A stretch of 52,220 nucleotides of DNA from Ilumatobacteraceae bacterium (GCA_009694465.1 SHUW01000002.1:1-52220); one strand, 5' to 3'; shown: positions 37,506-47,780, numbered from the stretch's first letter. Notes: generated by a model from the sequence alone, not told the origin. Translations and numbers: made by a program.

Positions 37506-40091
37506 ATGAGTAGTAATTCCCCCAAAGTCTCTGGTCATGAAGATCAACTGGATCCCTATCGGTTACCACGACATATTGTTCCTCATCGCTACGAGATTGA
37601 ACTTGAACCTCAATTAGCAGAGGCAACCTTTACTGGTCAGGTCACTATCACCGCTGAAGTTATGTCGTCAACCCGAATGATTGTCCTCAATTCCAAGGAC
37701 CTAGAGATCATCTCCGTTTTTGTTGATGGTCTCCCCTCACCATTCCGACTGGACCCAGAATCTGACCGCCTACTCATCGGTCTGCTCGAAGATTTACTTC
37801 CTGGCACAGCGATGATTGATATCACTTTCACGGGAATCCTCAATGACAAGTTGCGCGGCTTCTACCGCAGTACCTATACCGATGAAGACGGCATTACTCA
37901 GGTCATCGCTGCGTCGCAGATGCAATCCACTGATTGTCGTCGGGCATTTCCTTGCTTTGATGAACCCGATTTCAAGGCTGTGTTCTCGATAACTCTCATG
38001 ACCGATGCTGAGCATATGGCGATCAGTAATGGTCCAGAGATCTCCCGAACTCAACTTGAAGGCTCAGGTAATCAGAAAAAAGTTGCCGTGAAATTTGCGG
38101 ACACGATGTCAATGAGCACCTACCTCGTTGCCTTTATTGTCGGAAAACTTGAGGCGACGCAGGCCATAGATGTTGATGGTGTACCTCTGCGTGTTATTCA
38201 CGTACCCGGAAAAAGTCACCTCACCGATTTCGCCTTAGACGTTGGCGCTAAGAGTCTGCGCTGGTTCGTTGACTATTACGGCATTCCGTATCCCGATGCC
38301 AAAATTGACATGGTCGCGTTACCTGACTTTGCTGCCGGAGCGATGGAGAATGTTGGCTGCATCACTTACCGCGAAAGTTTGCTACTTGTTGATCCAGTGA
38401 CCAGCACGCAAGCTGAACGACAAAACGTGGCTGATGTCGTGAGCCACGAATTGGCGCACATGTGGTTTGGCGATCTGGTCACAATGACATGGTGGAACGG
38501 CATTTGGTTGAACGAAGCTTTCGCTACTTTTATGGAAGTTGCAGCTGTCAATTCTTTTAAACCATCCTGGGAACGCTGGACAAGCTTTTCACTTTCACGA
38601 TCCGCCGCCTTCGAGGTGGACTCATTGGTCAACACTCGGTCTGTGGAATTTGAAGTACGTTCACCGCAGGATTGCGAGGGCATGTTTGATGTCCTGACAT
38701 ATGAAAAGGGCGGCTCACTACTGCGCATGCTTGAGCAGTTTCTTGGCGAGGATCGCTTCCGTGAAGGAGTGCGCCACTATCTCCATAAACATTCCTACGC
38801 CAACACCGAGACCAGTGACCTTTGGGATTCCATTGAACATGCCGCCGCTCAACACGGTAGCGAACCAGTGCGCGAGTTGATGGATTCATGGATTTGGCAG
38901 CCGGGTTATCCTCTGATCACCGCCGAACTCAATTCGGCTGGCAATGCCCTGACCTTGCGTCAACAACGATTTTCTTTTGACCACGATTCGCATGCGCTCA
39001 CCCAAACATGGCTCGTCCCGATCCACATCCGCATCAATGATCAGGTCAGCAAGCATCTACTGATCGGTGATTCACTTGAGATCGCGATCGCTGATTCGCA
39101 TGCCACTATCGTGGTTAATGCTGGAGGTCACGGCTATTACCGTGTCGCTTATGCCCCCGAACTGCTCGGTCGCCTGAAGGGTTCCGAGATTGCATCTCTG
39201 GCGACGATCGAGCGTTACAGTTTGGTTGACGATGCTTGGAATGCCGTCGTTGCCGGACGATTACAGGCCATTGAATTTATCTCACTAGTTGAAGAATTTT
39301 CTTCCGAGCGTGATCTCGCAGTTTGGCAAGCAATTGCCATAGGTCTTCGCAGTTGCGCCCGTCTGATGAGCAACACAGAATTACCGAAACTGGAAAGTCG
39401 TATTCGCTCACTGGTCGCTCCAGCGCTTACTGATATTGGCTGGGAGCAAGGGGCTAACGAAGATGATCTGCGCGGCAAATTACGCGGACTTCTCGTCACC
39501 CTGCTGGCGATCAATGGAAATGATCTCACTGCTCAAGAGCGTTGTCGCTCCATCGAGTTCCGCCATGAAGGTAATGACCAGACCATTCATCCGGACTTGC
39601 TTTCGGCAGCGACAACTGTCGTGGCCAGTAGTGGCAATGAGGAAGATTACGAATATATGTTGAGCAAATTTCAAAGTGCTGAGAATCCGCAAGAACAACT
39701 GCGATATCTCTACGCATTGGCCGAGTTTGATGATCCACAACTACTTCTTCGTACTTGCAATTTCGCCGTGAGTGGAGAAGTAAAAAACCAGAACGCACCC
39801 TTTGTATTGGCACAATGCATGAAGGCGCGAATCAACGGACACCTAGCGTGGGATTTCGTCCAACATTTCTGGGATCAAGCTCAAGAACTTTTCCCGATCA
39901 ACACCATCGTGCGCATGGTGGGTACCGTGCAATTTCTCAATACTCCTGAGGTCGCGAACACTGTCCAGTCATTCTTTAGCGAACACGATATTGCACAGTC
40001 AGCCAAAGGCTTGCAACAAATCTTGGAGCGTCAAAGAGTTAATACTGCTCTGCGCTCGCGCGAGGAATCTCGCCTGAGCGCGCAGCTGTAA
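37506..40091 (+). CDS. M1 family metallopeptidase (aminopeptidase N-like)
   Basis: 'AGAMENVGCITYRESLLL', 'VVSHELAHMWFGDLVTMTWWNGIWLNEAFATFME' (HExxHx18E). ATG 37506 chosen. Confidence 0.96.
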   Translation: MSSNSPKVSGHEDQLDPYRLPRHIVPHRYEIELEPQLAEATFTGQVTITAEVMSSTRMIVLNSKDLEIISVFVDGLPSPFRLDPESDRLLIGLLEDLLPGTAMIDITFTGILNDKLRGFYRSTYTDEDGITQVIAASQMQSTDCRRAFPCFDEPDFKAVFSITLMTDAEHMAISNGPEISRTQLEGSGNQKKVAVKFADTMSMSTYLVAFIVGKLEATQAIDVDGVPLRVIHVPGKSHLTDFALDVGAKSLRWFVDYYGIPYPDAKIDMVALPDFAAGAMENVGCITYRESLLLVDPVTSTQAERQNVADVVSHELAHMWFGDLVTMTWWNGIWLNEAFATFMEVAAVNSFKPSWERWTSFSLSRSAAFEVDSLVNTRSVEFEVRSPQDCEGMFDVLTYEKGGSLLRMLEQFLGEDRFREGVRHYLHKHSYANTETSDLWDSIEHAAAQHGSEPVRELMDSWIWQPGYPLITAELNSAGNALTLRQQRFSFDHDSHALTQTWLVPIHIRINDQVSKHLLIGDSLEIAIADSHATIVVNAGGHGYYRVAYAPELLGRLKGSEIASLATIERYSLVDDAWNAVVAGRLQAIEFISLVEEFSSERDLAVWQAIAIGLRSCARLMSNTELPKLESRIRSLVAPALTDIGWEQGANEDDLRGKLRGLLVTLLAINGNDLTAQERCRSIEFRHEGNDQTIHPDLLSAATTVVASSGNEEDYEYMLSKFQSAENPQEQLRYLYALAEFDDPQLLLRTCNFAVSGEVKNQNAPFVLAQCMKARINGHLAWDFVQHFWDQAQELFPINTIVRMVGTVQFLNTPEVANTVQSFFSEHDIAQSAKGLQQILERQRVNTALRSREESRLSAQL

Positions 40092-40110
40092 CGAGCGTTC
40101 CATCTGATCT

Positions 40111-40257
40111 AACCCCGAGGGCAGAATACCCTTCAAGACAGTGCGCTCACCGCATACCGTGTTTGCCGATGCAGTGAATCGTCATCATGGCGTTGTTTTC
40201 GCCGCTAATGCCGAAGATGGTGGAGCCATTGTTGCTTTCAATGTGCCCGAACCATAA
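40111..40257 (+). pseudogene. Possible relic of a class III nucleotide cyclase-like domain
   Basis: Short open stretch not in the ORF track: ...VRSPHTVFADAVNRHHGVVFAANAEDGGAIVAFNVPEP*, resembling the 'lrdaV..hgGvvf.t.GDG..aaF' stretch of nucleotide cyclase homology domains. Confidence 0.3.
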
Positions 40258-40329
40258 ATCTTCGCCAAAAACCGACTACGGTTTGTAGTGCTTTAGCGGA
40301 TTTTTCCGCCAATACGAAGGAGATAGACC

Positions 40330-41559
40330 ATGTCCGAAGCTTGGATCATTGATGGAGTTCGTAGCCCGCGCGGACGAGGCAAGGCAACAGGTTCGCTTCA
40401 TCATATTCACCCCCAAGAACTCTTGGCGCAGGTTCTCAATGCGCTTCAGAAGCGCGTCGGCTTTGATACTGCTGACGTAGACGATGTAATCATCGGTAAC
40501 GGCAACAGCGTGGGCGATCATGGGGCGTGTATCGGTCGTATGGCAGTGCTCGCTGCCGGATGGCCAGTCACTGCACCTGGCGTCACCATCAACCGCTTTT
40601 GTGGTTCTGGCCAGCAGGCGGTGACCTGGGCGGCAATGGGAGTTCAGGCTGGACACCAAGACCTCGTCATCGCTGGTGGAGTCGAGTCAATGTCGCGTTG
40701 GCCCGCACCAGACGGCGCACCAGACTTCACCTCAGGAAACGCTGCTCTCCGAGAAATGTTTCCCATGGTCCCGCAAGGTATTTCTGCGGACTTGATCGCC
40801 ACCATCGGTGGTTTTACGCGCGCTGATGTCGACGAGTTGGCTTTCATCAGCCAACAACGCGCCGCAATTGCTCAGGCGGAAGGCCGTTTTGATCGCAGCA
40901 TTATTCCAATCCTCAATCCTGATGGAACCGTTGCATTAGCCAAAGATGAACACCTGCGCCCTGAGACCACAAGGGAATCTCTAGCCGGTCTCTCAGCCTC
41001 ATTTGAGCGCCTCGGTGCGCACAAGTTTGCCGAGTTTGACAGCACATTTGATGAGATGTGCCGACAGGTCTATCCCGAAATCAGTTCTGTTGATCATGTT
41101 CATCATGCCGGCAACTCCTCAGGTGTCGTTGATGGCGCTGGAGCGATCATGATCACTAGTCCCGAATATGCCAAGGCTCACGGACTCAAGCCGCGCGCAA
41201 GAATCATCATGTCAGCAGTTGCTGGAGCAGAACCAGTGATCATGCTCACCGCACCAGCGCCAGCGTCAAAGAAATGTCTTGAGCGTGCCCGAATGACTAC
41301 CAAGGATATTGACCTGTGGGAAATCAATGAAGCCTTTGCAGCGATCCCACTACGCGCCATGCGCGAACTGGGAATCACCAATGAGAATGTCAATGTCAAT
41401 GGCGGTGCTATCGCTCTTGGTCACCCGATTGGTGGCAGTGGCGCAATGCTGATGCAGACCGCACTGGACGAACTTGAGCGTCAAGATAAGCAGACCGCAC
41501 TCATCACGATGTGCACCGGTGGCGGCATGGGAACAGCCACCATTATTGAACGCATGTAG
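40330..41559 (+). CDS. Acetyl-CoA C-acyltransferase (thiolase)
   Basis: '[13 protein letters not shown]', '[13 protein letters not shown]', '[20 protein letters not shown]', '[18 protein letters not shown]'. Confidence 0.96.
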   Translation: MSEAWIIDGVRSPRGRGKATGSLHHIHPQELLAQVLNALQKRVGFDTADVDDVIIGNGNSVGDHGACIGRMAVLAAGWPVTAPGVTINRFCGSGQQAVTWAAMGVQAGHQDLVIAGGVESMSRWPAPDGAPDFTSGNAALREMFPMVPQGISADLIATIGGFTRADVDELAFISQQRAAIAQAEGRFDRSIIPILNPDGTVALAKDEHLRPETTRESLAGLSASFERLGAHKFAEFDSTFDEMCRQVYPEISSVDHVHHAGNSSGVVDGAGAIMITSPEYAKAHGLKPRARIIMSAVAGAEPVIMLTAPAPASKKCLERARMTTKDIDLWEINEAFAAIPLRAMRELGITNENVNVNGGAIALGHPIGGSGAMLMQTALDELERQDKQTALITMCTGGGMGTATIIERM

Positions 41560-41565
41560 TAGCAA

Positions 41566-42738
41566 CTATTCGCGCGGCAAGCCAAGAACTCTTTCGCCAA
41601 CAATGTTTCGTTGAATTTCTGTTGAACCCGCATAAATCGTATGTGCTCGGCTGAATAAGAAGGTGTGCTGGAAATCGTGCACTATTGAGCCTTCATCATG
41701 CATGATCAAAGCATTTGCCCCAAGTAAGTCAACTTCTAATTCACCGAGGCGTTGATGCCATTTCGACCAAAACAATTTGCCGATGGAGCCTTCAGGACCT
41801 GGCTGTCCCCCGTGCATAAAACGCGTCACGTTTCGCAAACCTGACCAACGCATAATTTCCAGTTCGCCGTAAGCGCGTGCAAGTCGTTGTCGCACCTCAA
41901 GATCATCGGCGAGACCCTGTTGCACGGCCAAGGCACGCACATTTTCAAATTCTTTAGCGAAACGTAATTGCTGGGCCATAAACGCAGTACCGCGTTCAAA
42001 GCCAAGGGTCCCCATTGCGGTCTTCCAGCCATTACCGCGTCCACCCACGACCATGTCCGCAGTCGTCGTGGCACCAGTAAAGAAAACTTCACAGAAATGA
42101 TCATTGCCCGAGAGATCTTTTAACGGCCGAACCTCAACCCCTGGCTGATCAATCGGCACCAGCAAATACGACAATGCTTTGTGGGCTTTTTCTTCAAGTT
42201 CGGTGCGACACAAAACAAAAATCCATTGCGCAAATTGGGCTTGGCTGGTCCACACCTTTTGACCGTCAATCCGCCATGTGTCGCCATCGAGAACTGCTGT
42301 GGTGCGAACTCCCGCTAAATCCGAGCCAGCACCAGGCTCGCTGAATCCCTGGCACCAATATTCGTCGCCACGCAAAATGGGAGGCAAGAACCTGGCTTGC
42401 TGTTCGGGCGAACCAAAGGTGATCAGAGTCGGTCCAAGCAAACCTTCGCCAAAGAATCCAGCTCTTTGAGGACCATTGGCCAAGGTGTACTCCTGGGCGA
42501 AAACCAACTCTTCGGCAACAGAGGCTTCTCTTCCTCCAAAAGCCTTGGGCCATGTCAAACCCAACCAGCCAGCGCGACCGAGTTCTTGCTCCCATGCCAC
42601 CCGCACATGCCAGTCGTGCGCACCCATTTCCGCCGAGGTACCAAGGCGGCGATAGTCGCCCACGAGGGTGCGGTTCAACCACTCGCGTACTTCATGGCGA
42701 AATTGGCTCGCCTCGGCCGACTCAGAAAACTCCATCAC
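41566..42738 (-). CDS. Acyl-CoA dehydrogenase
   Basis: 'WCQGFSEPGAGSDLAGVRTTAVLDGDTWRIDGQKVWTS', 'TEIQRNIVGERVLGLPRE'. Confidence 0.95.
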   Translation of the reverse strand: MMEFSESAEASQFRHEVREWLNRTLVGDYRRLGTSAEMGAHDWHVRVAWEQELGRAGWLGLTWPKAFGGREASVAEELVFAQEYTLANGPQRAGFFGEGLLGPTLITFGSPEQQARFLPPILRGDEYWCQGFSEPGAGSDLAGVRTTAVLDGDTWRIDGQKVWTSQAQFAQWIFVLCRTELEEKAHKALSYLLVPIDQPGVEVRPLKDLSGNDHFCEVFFTGATTTADMVVGGRGNGWKTAMGTLGFERGTAFMAQQLRFAKEFENVRALAVQQGLADDLEVRQRLARAYGELEIMRWSGLRNVTRFMHGGQPGPEGSIGKLFWSKWHQRLGELEVDLLGANALIMHDEGSIVHDFQHTFLFSRAHTIYAGSTEIQRNIVGERVLGLPRE

Positions 42739-42799
42739 TTAGTTTCGCCTGAAAGGTCCCTGTCGGTGAAATCGGGGCTTGAGGTCTAGGGTCATTGAT

Positions 42800-43585
42800 A
42801 TGGCGTCACCCAATTCCCCAGATTTATTTGATCTCACTGGTCGTACCGCTCTCATCACAGGTGGAAGTCGTGGGCTGGGTAAAGAGATGGCGCTCGCCTT
42901 CGCCCGCCAAGGCGCAGAGATCATGATCGCCAGTCGATCCATCGAGTCCTGCCAAGAAACAGCCGCCGAGGTCTTTCAAGAAACAGGTCGCCGTTGTATT
43001 CCATACGCCTGCCATGTGGGCCGCTGGGACGAACTTGAAGGTTTAGCAGATGCTGTTTGGAATGAATTTGGAGGCCTTGACATCCTCGTCAATAATGCTG
43101 GCAAATCTCCGTTGTACGACAAGGTCGTCAATGTCAACGAGCAGATGTGGGATTCGGTCATTGGTATCAATCTCAAGGGACCCTTTCGTCTCACAGCGTT
43201 ACTTGGGACGCGGATGAGCGAACGGGCCATGCACCTAGGACGCAGTGCTTCAATCATCAATATCTCAAGCGTCGCCGCAATTCACCCAACGCCAGATGTC
43301 ATTCCCTACACCGCCGCCAAGGCAGGGCTCAATGCCATGACGATCGGATTTGCTCAGACATTAGGACCTCATGTCCGCGTCAACTGCATCATGCCGGGCT
43401 CGTTTCGCACCGACATTAGTAAGGCATGGAACTGGGACCTCGTTGATCAAGGAATGAAACGCATCGCCATGAAACGCGTTGGTGAACCCCACGAAATTGT
43501 CGGTGCTGCATTATTCTTAGCCAGCGATGCCAGCAGTTATATGACGGGTTCCGTTTTCACCGTTGATGGTGGTATTCCTACATGA
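42800..43585 (+). CDS. SDR family oxidoreductase
   Basis: 'TALITGGSRGLGKEMALAFARQGA', 'ILVNNAGKSPLYDK', 'INISSVAAIHPTPDVIPYTAAKAGLNAM'; start trimmed to ATG 42800. Confidence 0.93.
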   Translation: MASPNSPDLFDLTGRTALITGGSRGLGKEMALAFARQGAEIMIASRSIESCQETAAEVFQETGRRCIPYACHVGRWDELEGLADAVWNEFGGLDILVNNAGKSPLYDKVVNVNEQMWDSVIGINLKGPFRLTALLGTRMSERAMHLGRSASIINISSVAAIHPTPDVIPYTAAKAGLNAMTIGFAQTLGPHVRVNCIMPGSFRTDISKAWNWDLVDQGMKRIAMKRVGEPHEIVGAALFLASDASSYMTGSVFTVDGGIPT

Positions 43586-43616
43586 TTTGTTTGAACTCCG
43601 ACAAAAGGACAGTGCC

Positions 43617-44000
43617 ATGGCTCTGACGCCCGAAGAAAAACTTGACCATCAACGGCGCTTCGCCGAAGCAACGAATACAAGCCGACCAGATATCACTATG
43701 GCGATGTGTGTTCCCGGTGCATTGGTGTGGCATAACTTTGATGACAAATCCATCCCCTACGAGGACACTGGCAAGACCTTGACACGGATGCACGCGATGA
43801 TTCCCGATTTACGTTGGGAAACACGCAGCGTTGTGATCACCAGTGACGGCTGGATCTGGCAAGCGGCAATCATGGGAACAGCACCTGGCGGTCAATTATG
43901 TGCCCATTCCTGCATGGTCGTGACTCTGAACGATGACGGACTGATCACCAAACTGGATGAATACCTCGACCCAGCGCAAATGGCACCGCTGCGCAGTTAA
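43617..44000 (+). CDS. SnoaL/NTF2-like protein
   Basis: 'CVPGALVWHNFDDKSIPYEDTGKTLTRMHAMIPDLRWETRSVVI...GWIWQAAIMGTAPGGQLCAHSCMVVTLNDDGLITKLDEYLD'; start at ATG 43617. Confidence 0.78.
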   Translation: MALTPEEKLDHQRRFAEATNTSRPDITMAMCVPGALVWHNFDDKSIPYEDTGKTLTRMHAMIPDLRWETRSVVITSDGWIWQAAIMGTAPGGQLCAHSCMVVTLNDDGLITKLDEYLDPAQMAPLRS

Positions 44001-44003
44001 CCG

Positions 44004-45155
44004 CTACTTGTCAGCGAGTAAAACTGCTCCATAACGGTCAAGTGATTGATTCGACGCCACGAGATGTTGTGCGGAGCCTTGCGCATCTCTCAAGCATCGT
44101 TGCAACGGACTTGAGTTAAACAATGCGCCAGCGCCTGCAAAACTCATCAGGCGGGAAATTGCAGAGACTGCAGTCTCGGTGCAATACGCAGTCATGGCAG
44201 CGACCGCTGCTTCATCTCTAGCGGTGAATTCATTGCCATTTTCCATGGCATCGTCAACCGTTGCAAGAGTTGCGAGTGCATGAGCTTGCACGGCCTGTAG
44301 TTGTTGTGAACTCTTCCCGAGTTCATATTGAAAGGCGCCGCGATCTGCAAGCCGCCCGTCAAAACCTCGCGATTTACCGCGCGCATAGACAACAAGTTCA
44401 TCGATGAATCGGTTGCACACACCAAAGGTAAAACCAAGATTCTCGCCAGCAACAAAGATTGTGTAATTCAAGCCATAGATTGCCCCACCACGTTTTGCTG
44501 GTTCCATCGGGTCCACTGTTAATGCTGTCGGAACAAAGACGTCTTTCGCAGTGATTGACACGCTCCCGGTTCCCTTGAGTGCCATCACATTCCAGTCACC
44601 ATGCACCGTCGCATCTGCTGTACGAATAACTGCGAGAGTGACGGTGGGTTGCTCGACAGCTTCAATTGCAGTCAACATGGCCCAGTCGGCGTGGCGAACC
44701 CCACTCGCATAATTCCATGTGCCATTCATCAACACCCCGCCGTCGACACGAGTAAAGGTTCCTGTCGGTAGCGCCACAGCAGCTAGGAAAGGCGACGGGT
44801 CAGAACCAAACAGCAAGTCAATCCCCTCATCGCTGAGACGTGACCCCGCTGCAGCTGCCGCACCTGCATGGTTAAATCCAGTCCATGCTGCCGTCGGATT
44901 TGAATAACTCAAGGCGGTGAAATAGCGACATTGATCGGCCAACAACAGGCGATCGCCACCGACTTCAAGTGGCGCCTTAATCATCGGCACGCGTATCTGC
45001 CGCATGAGATCTACTAACGCTTGTGGAGCATCACCCAGTTCTTCGGACTCCGCTGCAGTGGCATCAAACTGCGAATGCAGGGCAGAAATTTCATCAACTA
45101 ATTGTTCAATTGATCGAGCCGCCTCATGTGCAACCCGTGTTGTCATCGTTGTCAT
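44004..45155 (-). CDS. Acyl-CoA dehydrogenase-fold flavin-dependent monooxygenase (HsaA-like)
   Basis: 'MIKAPLEVGGDRLLLADQCRYFTALSYSNPTAAWTGFNHAGAAAAAGSRLSDEG', 'VLMNGTWNYASGVRHADWAMLTA' typical of the ACAD-like monooxygenase subgroup. Confidence 0.8.
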   Translation of the reverse strand: MTTMTTRVAHEAARSIEQLVDEISALHSQFDATAAESEELGDAPQALVDLMRQIRVPMIKAPLEVGGDRLLLADQCRYFTALSYSNPTAAWTGFNHAGAAAAAGSRLSDEGIDLLFGSDPSPFLAAVALPTGTFTRVDGGVLMNGTWNYASGVRHADWAMLTAIEAVEQPTVTLAVIRTADATVHGDWNVMALKGTGSVSITAKDVFVPTALTVDPMEPAKRGGAIYGLNYTIFVAGENLGFTFGVCNRFIDELVVYARGKSRGFDGRLADRGAFQYELGKSSQQLQAVQAHALATLATVDDAMENGNEFTARDEAAVAAMTAYCTETAVSAISRLMSFAGAGALFNSSPLQRCLRDAQGSAQHLVASNQSLDRYGAVLLADK

Positions 45156-45934
45156 TAGAACACTCCTTCGTAACTGCCACCATCAAGTTGCAGATTTTGA
45201 CCACTGATATATCCCGCTTGAGCAGCACACAGAAATGCAAAAGCATCACCAAATTCCTCGGGGCGACCGAGTCGTCCGGCCTTGATTGAGGCAATTTGTT
45301 GGGCTCGGGCTTCTTCGTAGGTGATGCCTAAAATCTTCATTGCCACATGTGCCATTTGTTCTTGACGAGCGGTGTCAAATCTCTCGGGCAAAAGTTGGTT
45401 AACGGTGACGTTGTATTTGGCAAGATCCTTAGAGAGTCCCTTGAGCACGCCAGTCAAGCCAAGACGGGTTCCGTGCGACAGACTCATCAGCGAGTTGGGT
45501 GATTTCACCATCGCCGAACTCACCGCCACGATACGACCGAAACCGCGATCTCTCATGCCAGGGACAACACGTTGCAGAAGTGCTAGCGGCCCCGTCAGCG
45601 CTTGACGCACGGCACTATCCCAGTCTTCGCTTTCGATGTCAAGAAAGGCTTTAGGAGATGGTCCTTGGCCATTCAACAAAACAATGTCTGGTTCAGGGCA
45701 GGCAGACATGAGTTCATCTTGCACACTCGCCATCGCCGAATCACCCACAACTCCACGCGCCTCAACGCGATAAAGAGACGTGAGTTGCGCGACTGCTTCG
45801 TCAACGTCTGCGCTTGTACGACCATTGATGACAACGTTGGCTCCTTCGCGAGCAATGCTTTGCGCACACGCCCACCCGAGCCCACGACTTGAGCCAGACA
45901 AGATAGCCCAACGACCTTTTATTCCCAGGTCCAT
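45155..45934 (-). CDS. SDR family protein with atypical active site
   Basis: 'WAILSGSSRGLGWACAQSIAREGANVVINGRT' cofactor motif; active-site region 'VAVSSAMVKSPNSLMSLSHGTRLGLTG' lacks canonical YxxxK. Confidence 0.88.
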   Translation of the reverse strand: MDLGIKGRWAILSGSSRGLGWACAQSIAREGANVVINGRTSADVDEAVAQLTSLYRVEARGVVGDSAMASVQDELMSACPEPDIVLLNGQGPSPKAFLDIESEDWDSAVRQALTGPLALLQRVVPGMRDRGFGRIVAVSSAMVKSPNSLMSLSHGTRLGLTGVLKGLSKDLAKYNVTVNQLLPERFDTARQEQMAHVAMKILGITYEEARAQQIASIKAGRLGRPEEFGDAFAFLCAAQAGYISGQNLQLDGGSYEGVF

Positions 45935-45941
45935 CGCCGTG

Positions 45942-46898
45942 TTACTTCAGTCCGCTTGCTTGGCGACCAGCCACAATTGCTGGAATATCAGATGGCGCGA
46001 AGAACTCTTCTGGCGGATCTTTTGGACCCCATACCGAAAAACCAGCAGGTCCATCTTCACCTTCCCAATCGAGACGGCAATGATCGCGGTCCCAACCTTT
46101 TTCATCAATGATCTGATCCATATCAGAGAAAAATTCAAACATATTGCCCGAAGGATCGCGTAAGTACCAAAACACATTCGCCCCAAGATTGTGACGGCCA
46201 ACACCGATAATGCTGGAAACTCTTTCGTCTTTCAATGCGGATGTTCCCGCTAATCCCACGGCATCAATGTCGTCAACTTCAACTGCATAATGATTGAGAT
46301 ATGAGGTGGGGCCAGGTTGAATCATCAAGTTGTGGTGATCCGACTCAACGCGCATGAAAGTCGCAAAACCTTTCATGATTTGGTCAGAGACACGGTAGCC
46401 CAGAACATTTAAGTAAAAGTCCGTCGCTTCGACAAGATGGGGTGTACCGAGAACAACGTGACCGATCCGGCGCACAATGGGAGATTCAGTATGTAACACC
46501 GCATCTGCACGAGTATCAATACGATTTTGTTGGCCAGGACCATTGAATGCCCTGGACTGTGTCGGCGTGAGCGGATGCGGTGAACCAACATCAATGACAA
46601 TCGCGTGGCCGAAGATTGGGTCAACGCATCGCAATGTTGTGCTGTCGAAAGTGGATGTGACTCCAGCATCTGTCAGGCGCTTTGCGATCGCAGCGATGTC
46701 CGACTCATTCTCACAACTGAGATGCATGGAAGAAAGATGGCGATACGGCGCCTCTGCGAGATTCATTTGCACTGGTCGATCGGGTGTGCCAAGGACACCA
46801 TCAGCCGTCGCGTTCATTCCATGCTGCAACCAGAACTCAAAAAGTTCTTGCGGGTTCGGCACCGATATTTGAATATCCAATAATCCGTTGAGCGCCAT
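45942..46898 (-). CDS. VOC family extradiol dioxygenase-like protein
   Basis: Two VOC modules; 'RRIGHVVLGTPHLVEATDFYLNVLGYRVSD', 'LNHYAVEVDDIDAV', 'WYLRDPSGNMFEFFSDMD'. Start trimmed to ATG 46898. Confidence 0.87.
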   Translation of the reverse strand: MALNGLLDIQISVPNPQELFEFWLQHGMNATADGVLGTPDRPVQMNLAEAPYRHLSSMHLSCENESDIAAIAKRLTDAGVTSTFDSTTLRCVDPIFGHAIVIDVGSPHPLTPTQSRAFNGPGQQNRIDTRADAVLHTESPIVRRIGHVVLGTPHLVEATDFYLNVLGYRVSDQIMKGFATFMRVESDHHNLMIQPGPTSYLNHYAVEVDDIDAVGLAGTSALKDERVSSIIGVGRHNLGANVFWYLRDPSGNMFEFFSDMDQIIDEKGWDRDHCRLDWEGEDGPAGFSVWGPKDPPEEFFAPSDIPAIVAGRQASGLK

Positions 46899-46900
46899 GT

Positions 46901-47764
46901 TTATGCCCCTTTCGCATAGTCGCTGACACGGCGGCAATGATTGACCATTGTGCCGAGACCAGAGATTGTTGTTGTTATCACATCTCCATCTTTGAGAAAG
47001 TTTCCGGTTGCTGCGCCAACACCATCTGGCGTGCCAGTGAAGATGATGTCCCCCGGAGTCAGCGTGGTCACTTGCGACAAGTATGCAATCAGCGTCTCCA
47101 CATCAAAGATCAAGTTTCTTGTGCTGTCCTTCTGGCGAATTTCACCATTAATTTCAGTGACTAGGTGAAAATCATTGAGATCAGAGAAATGGTCGGTTGA
47201 GTAGATGAATGGCCCGATTGGTCCAAACGTATCGAAGGATTTTCCTAAGTCAAAGTGGGGAGGTTGGGCCGCGAACTGCACAATCCGATCTGAAATGTCT
47301 TGGCCGATCGTGACCCCAGCAACATGGTTCCAGGCATTGTCTTTCTTAATATCCTTGCCACCAACTCCGATCACGACCACCAGTTCAACTTCGTAGTCAA
47401 CACCATCAGATCGCATCTCAATATCTGAATGTGGGCCGACCAAGCAGGACGGAAACTTTGTAAATACCAAAGGGTTAGTGGGGAGTTGCATTTTTGATTC
47501 CTCGGCATGACTCTTGTAGTTCAGTCCGATGGCAAAACAATTTTTCGGCCGAGGAACTGCAGCGCCAATTGTTTCAGCAGCTACTCGTCCCGTCGGTGTC
47601 GCATCTTTTAGGAGACCAGAGAGTCGGTGCAGAAGATCGCAGTTTGCCAAAGCATCCATTGGGTCACTTGACAAAGCCCCATTGCTCAAGGTTTGCACAT
47701 CAAAGTAAAAATCCTCCAGAACCAAGACGGAGCGGTCGTTGATATTTCCGAGGATAAAGGTCAC
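46901..47764 (-). CDS. Fumarylacetoacetate hydrolase family protein
   Basis: 'NCFAIGLNYKSHAEESKM', 'DYEVELVVVIGVGGKDIKK', 'VTTLTPGDIIFTGTPDGVGAATGNFLKDGDVI'; GTG start. Confidence 0.93.
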   Translation of the reverse strand: MTFILGNINDRSVLVLEDFYFDVQTLSNGALSSDPMDALANCDLLHRLSGLLKDATPTGRVAAETIGAAVPRPKNCFAIGLNYKSHAEESKMQLPTNPLVFTKFPSCLVGPHSDIEMRSDGVDYEVELVVVIGVGGKDIKKDNAWNHVAGVTIGQDISDRIVQFAAQPPHFDLGKSFDTFGPIGPFIYSTDHFSDLNDFHLVTEINGEIRQKDSTRNLIFDVETLIAYLSQVTTLTPGDIIFTGTPDGVGAATGNFLKDGDVITTTISGLGTMVNHCRRVSDYAKGA

Positions 47765-47780
47765 AAGAAGATACTACGGT

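Noticed and set aside
42266-42682. 138-aa ORF in another frame within an acyl-CoA dehydrogenase
   Set aside because: Alternative frame of the same strand in ACAD 41566-42738, Trp/Arg-rich noise.
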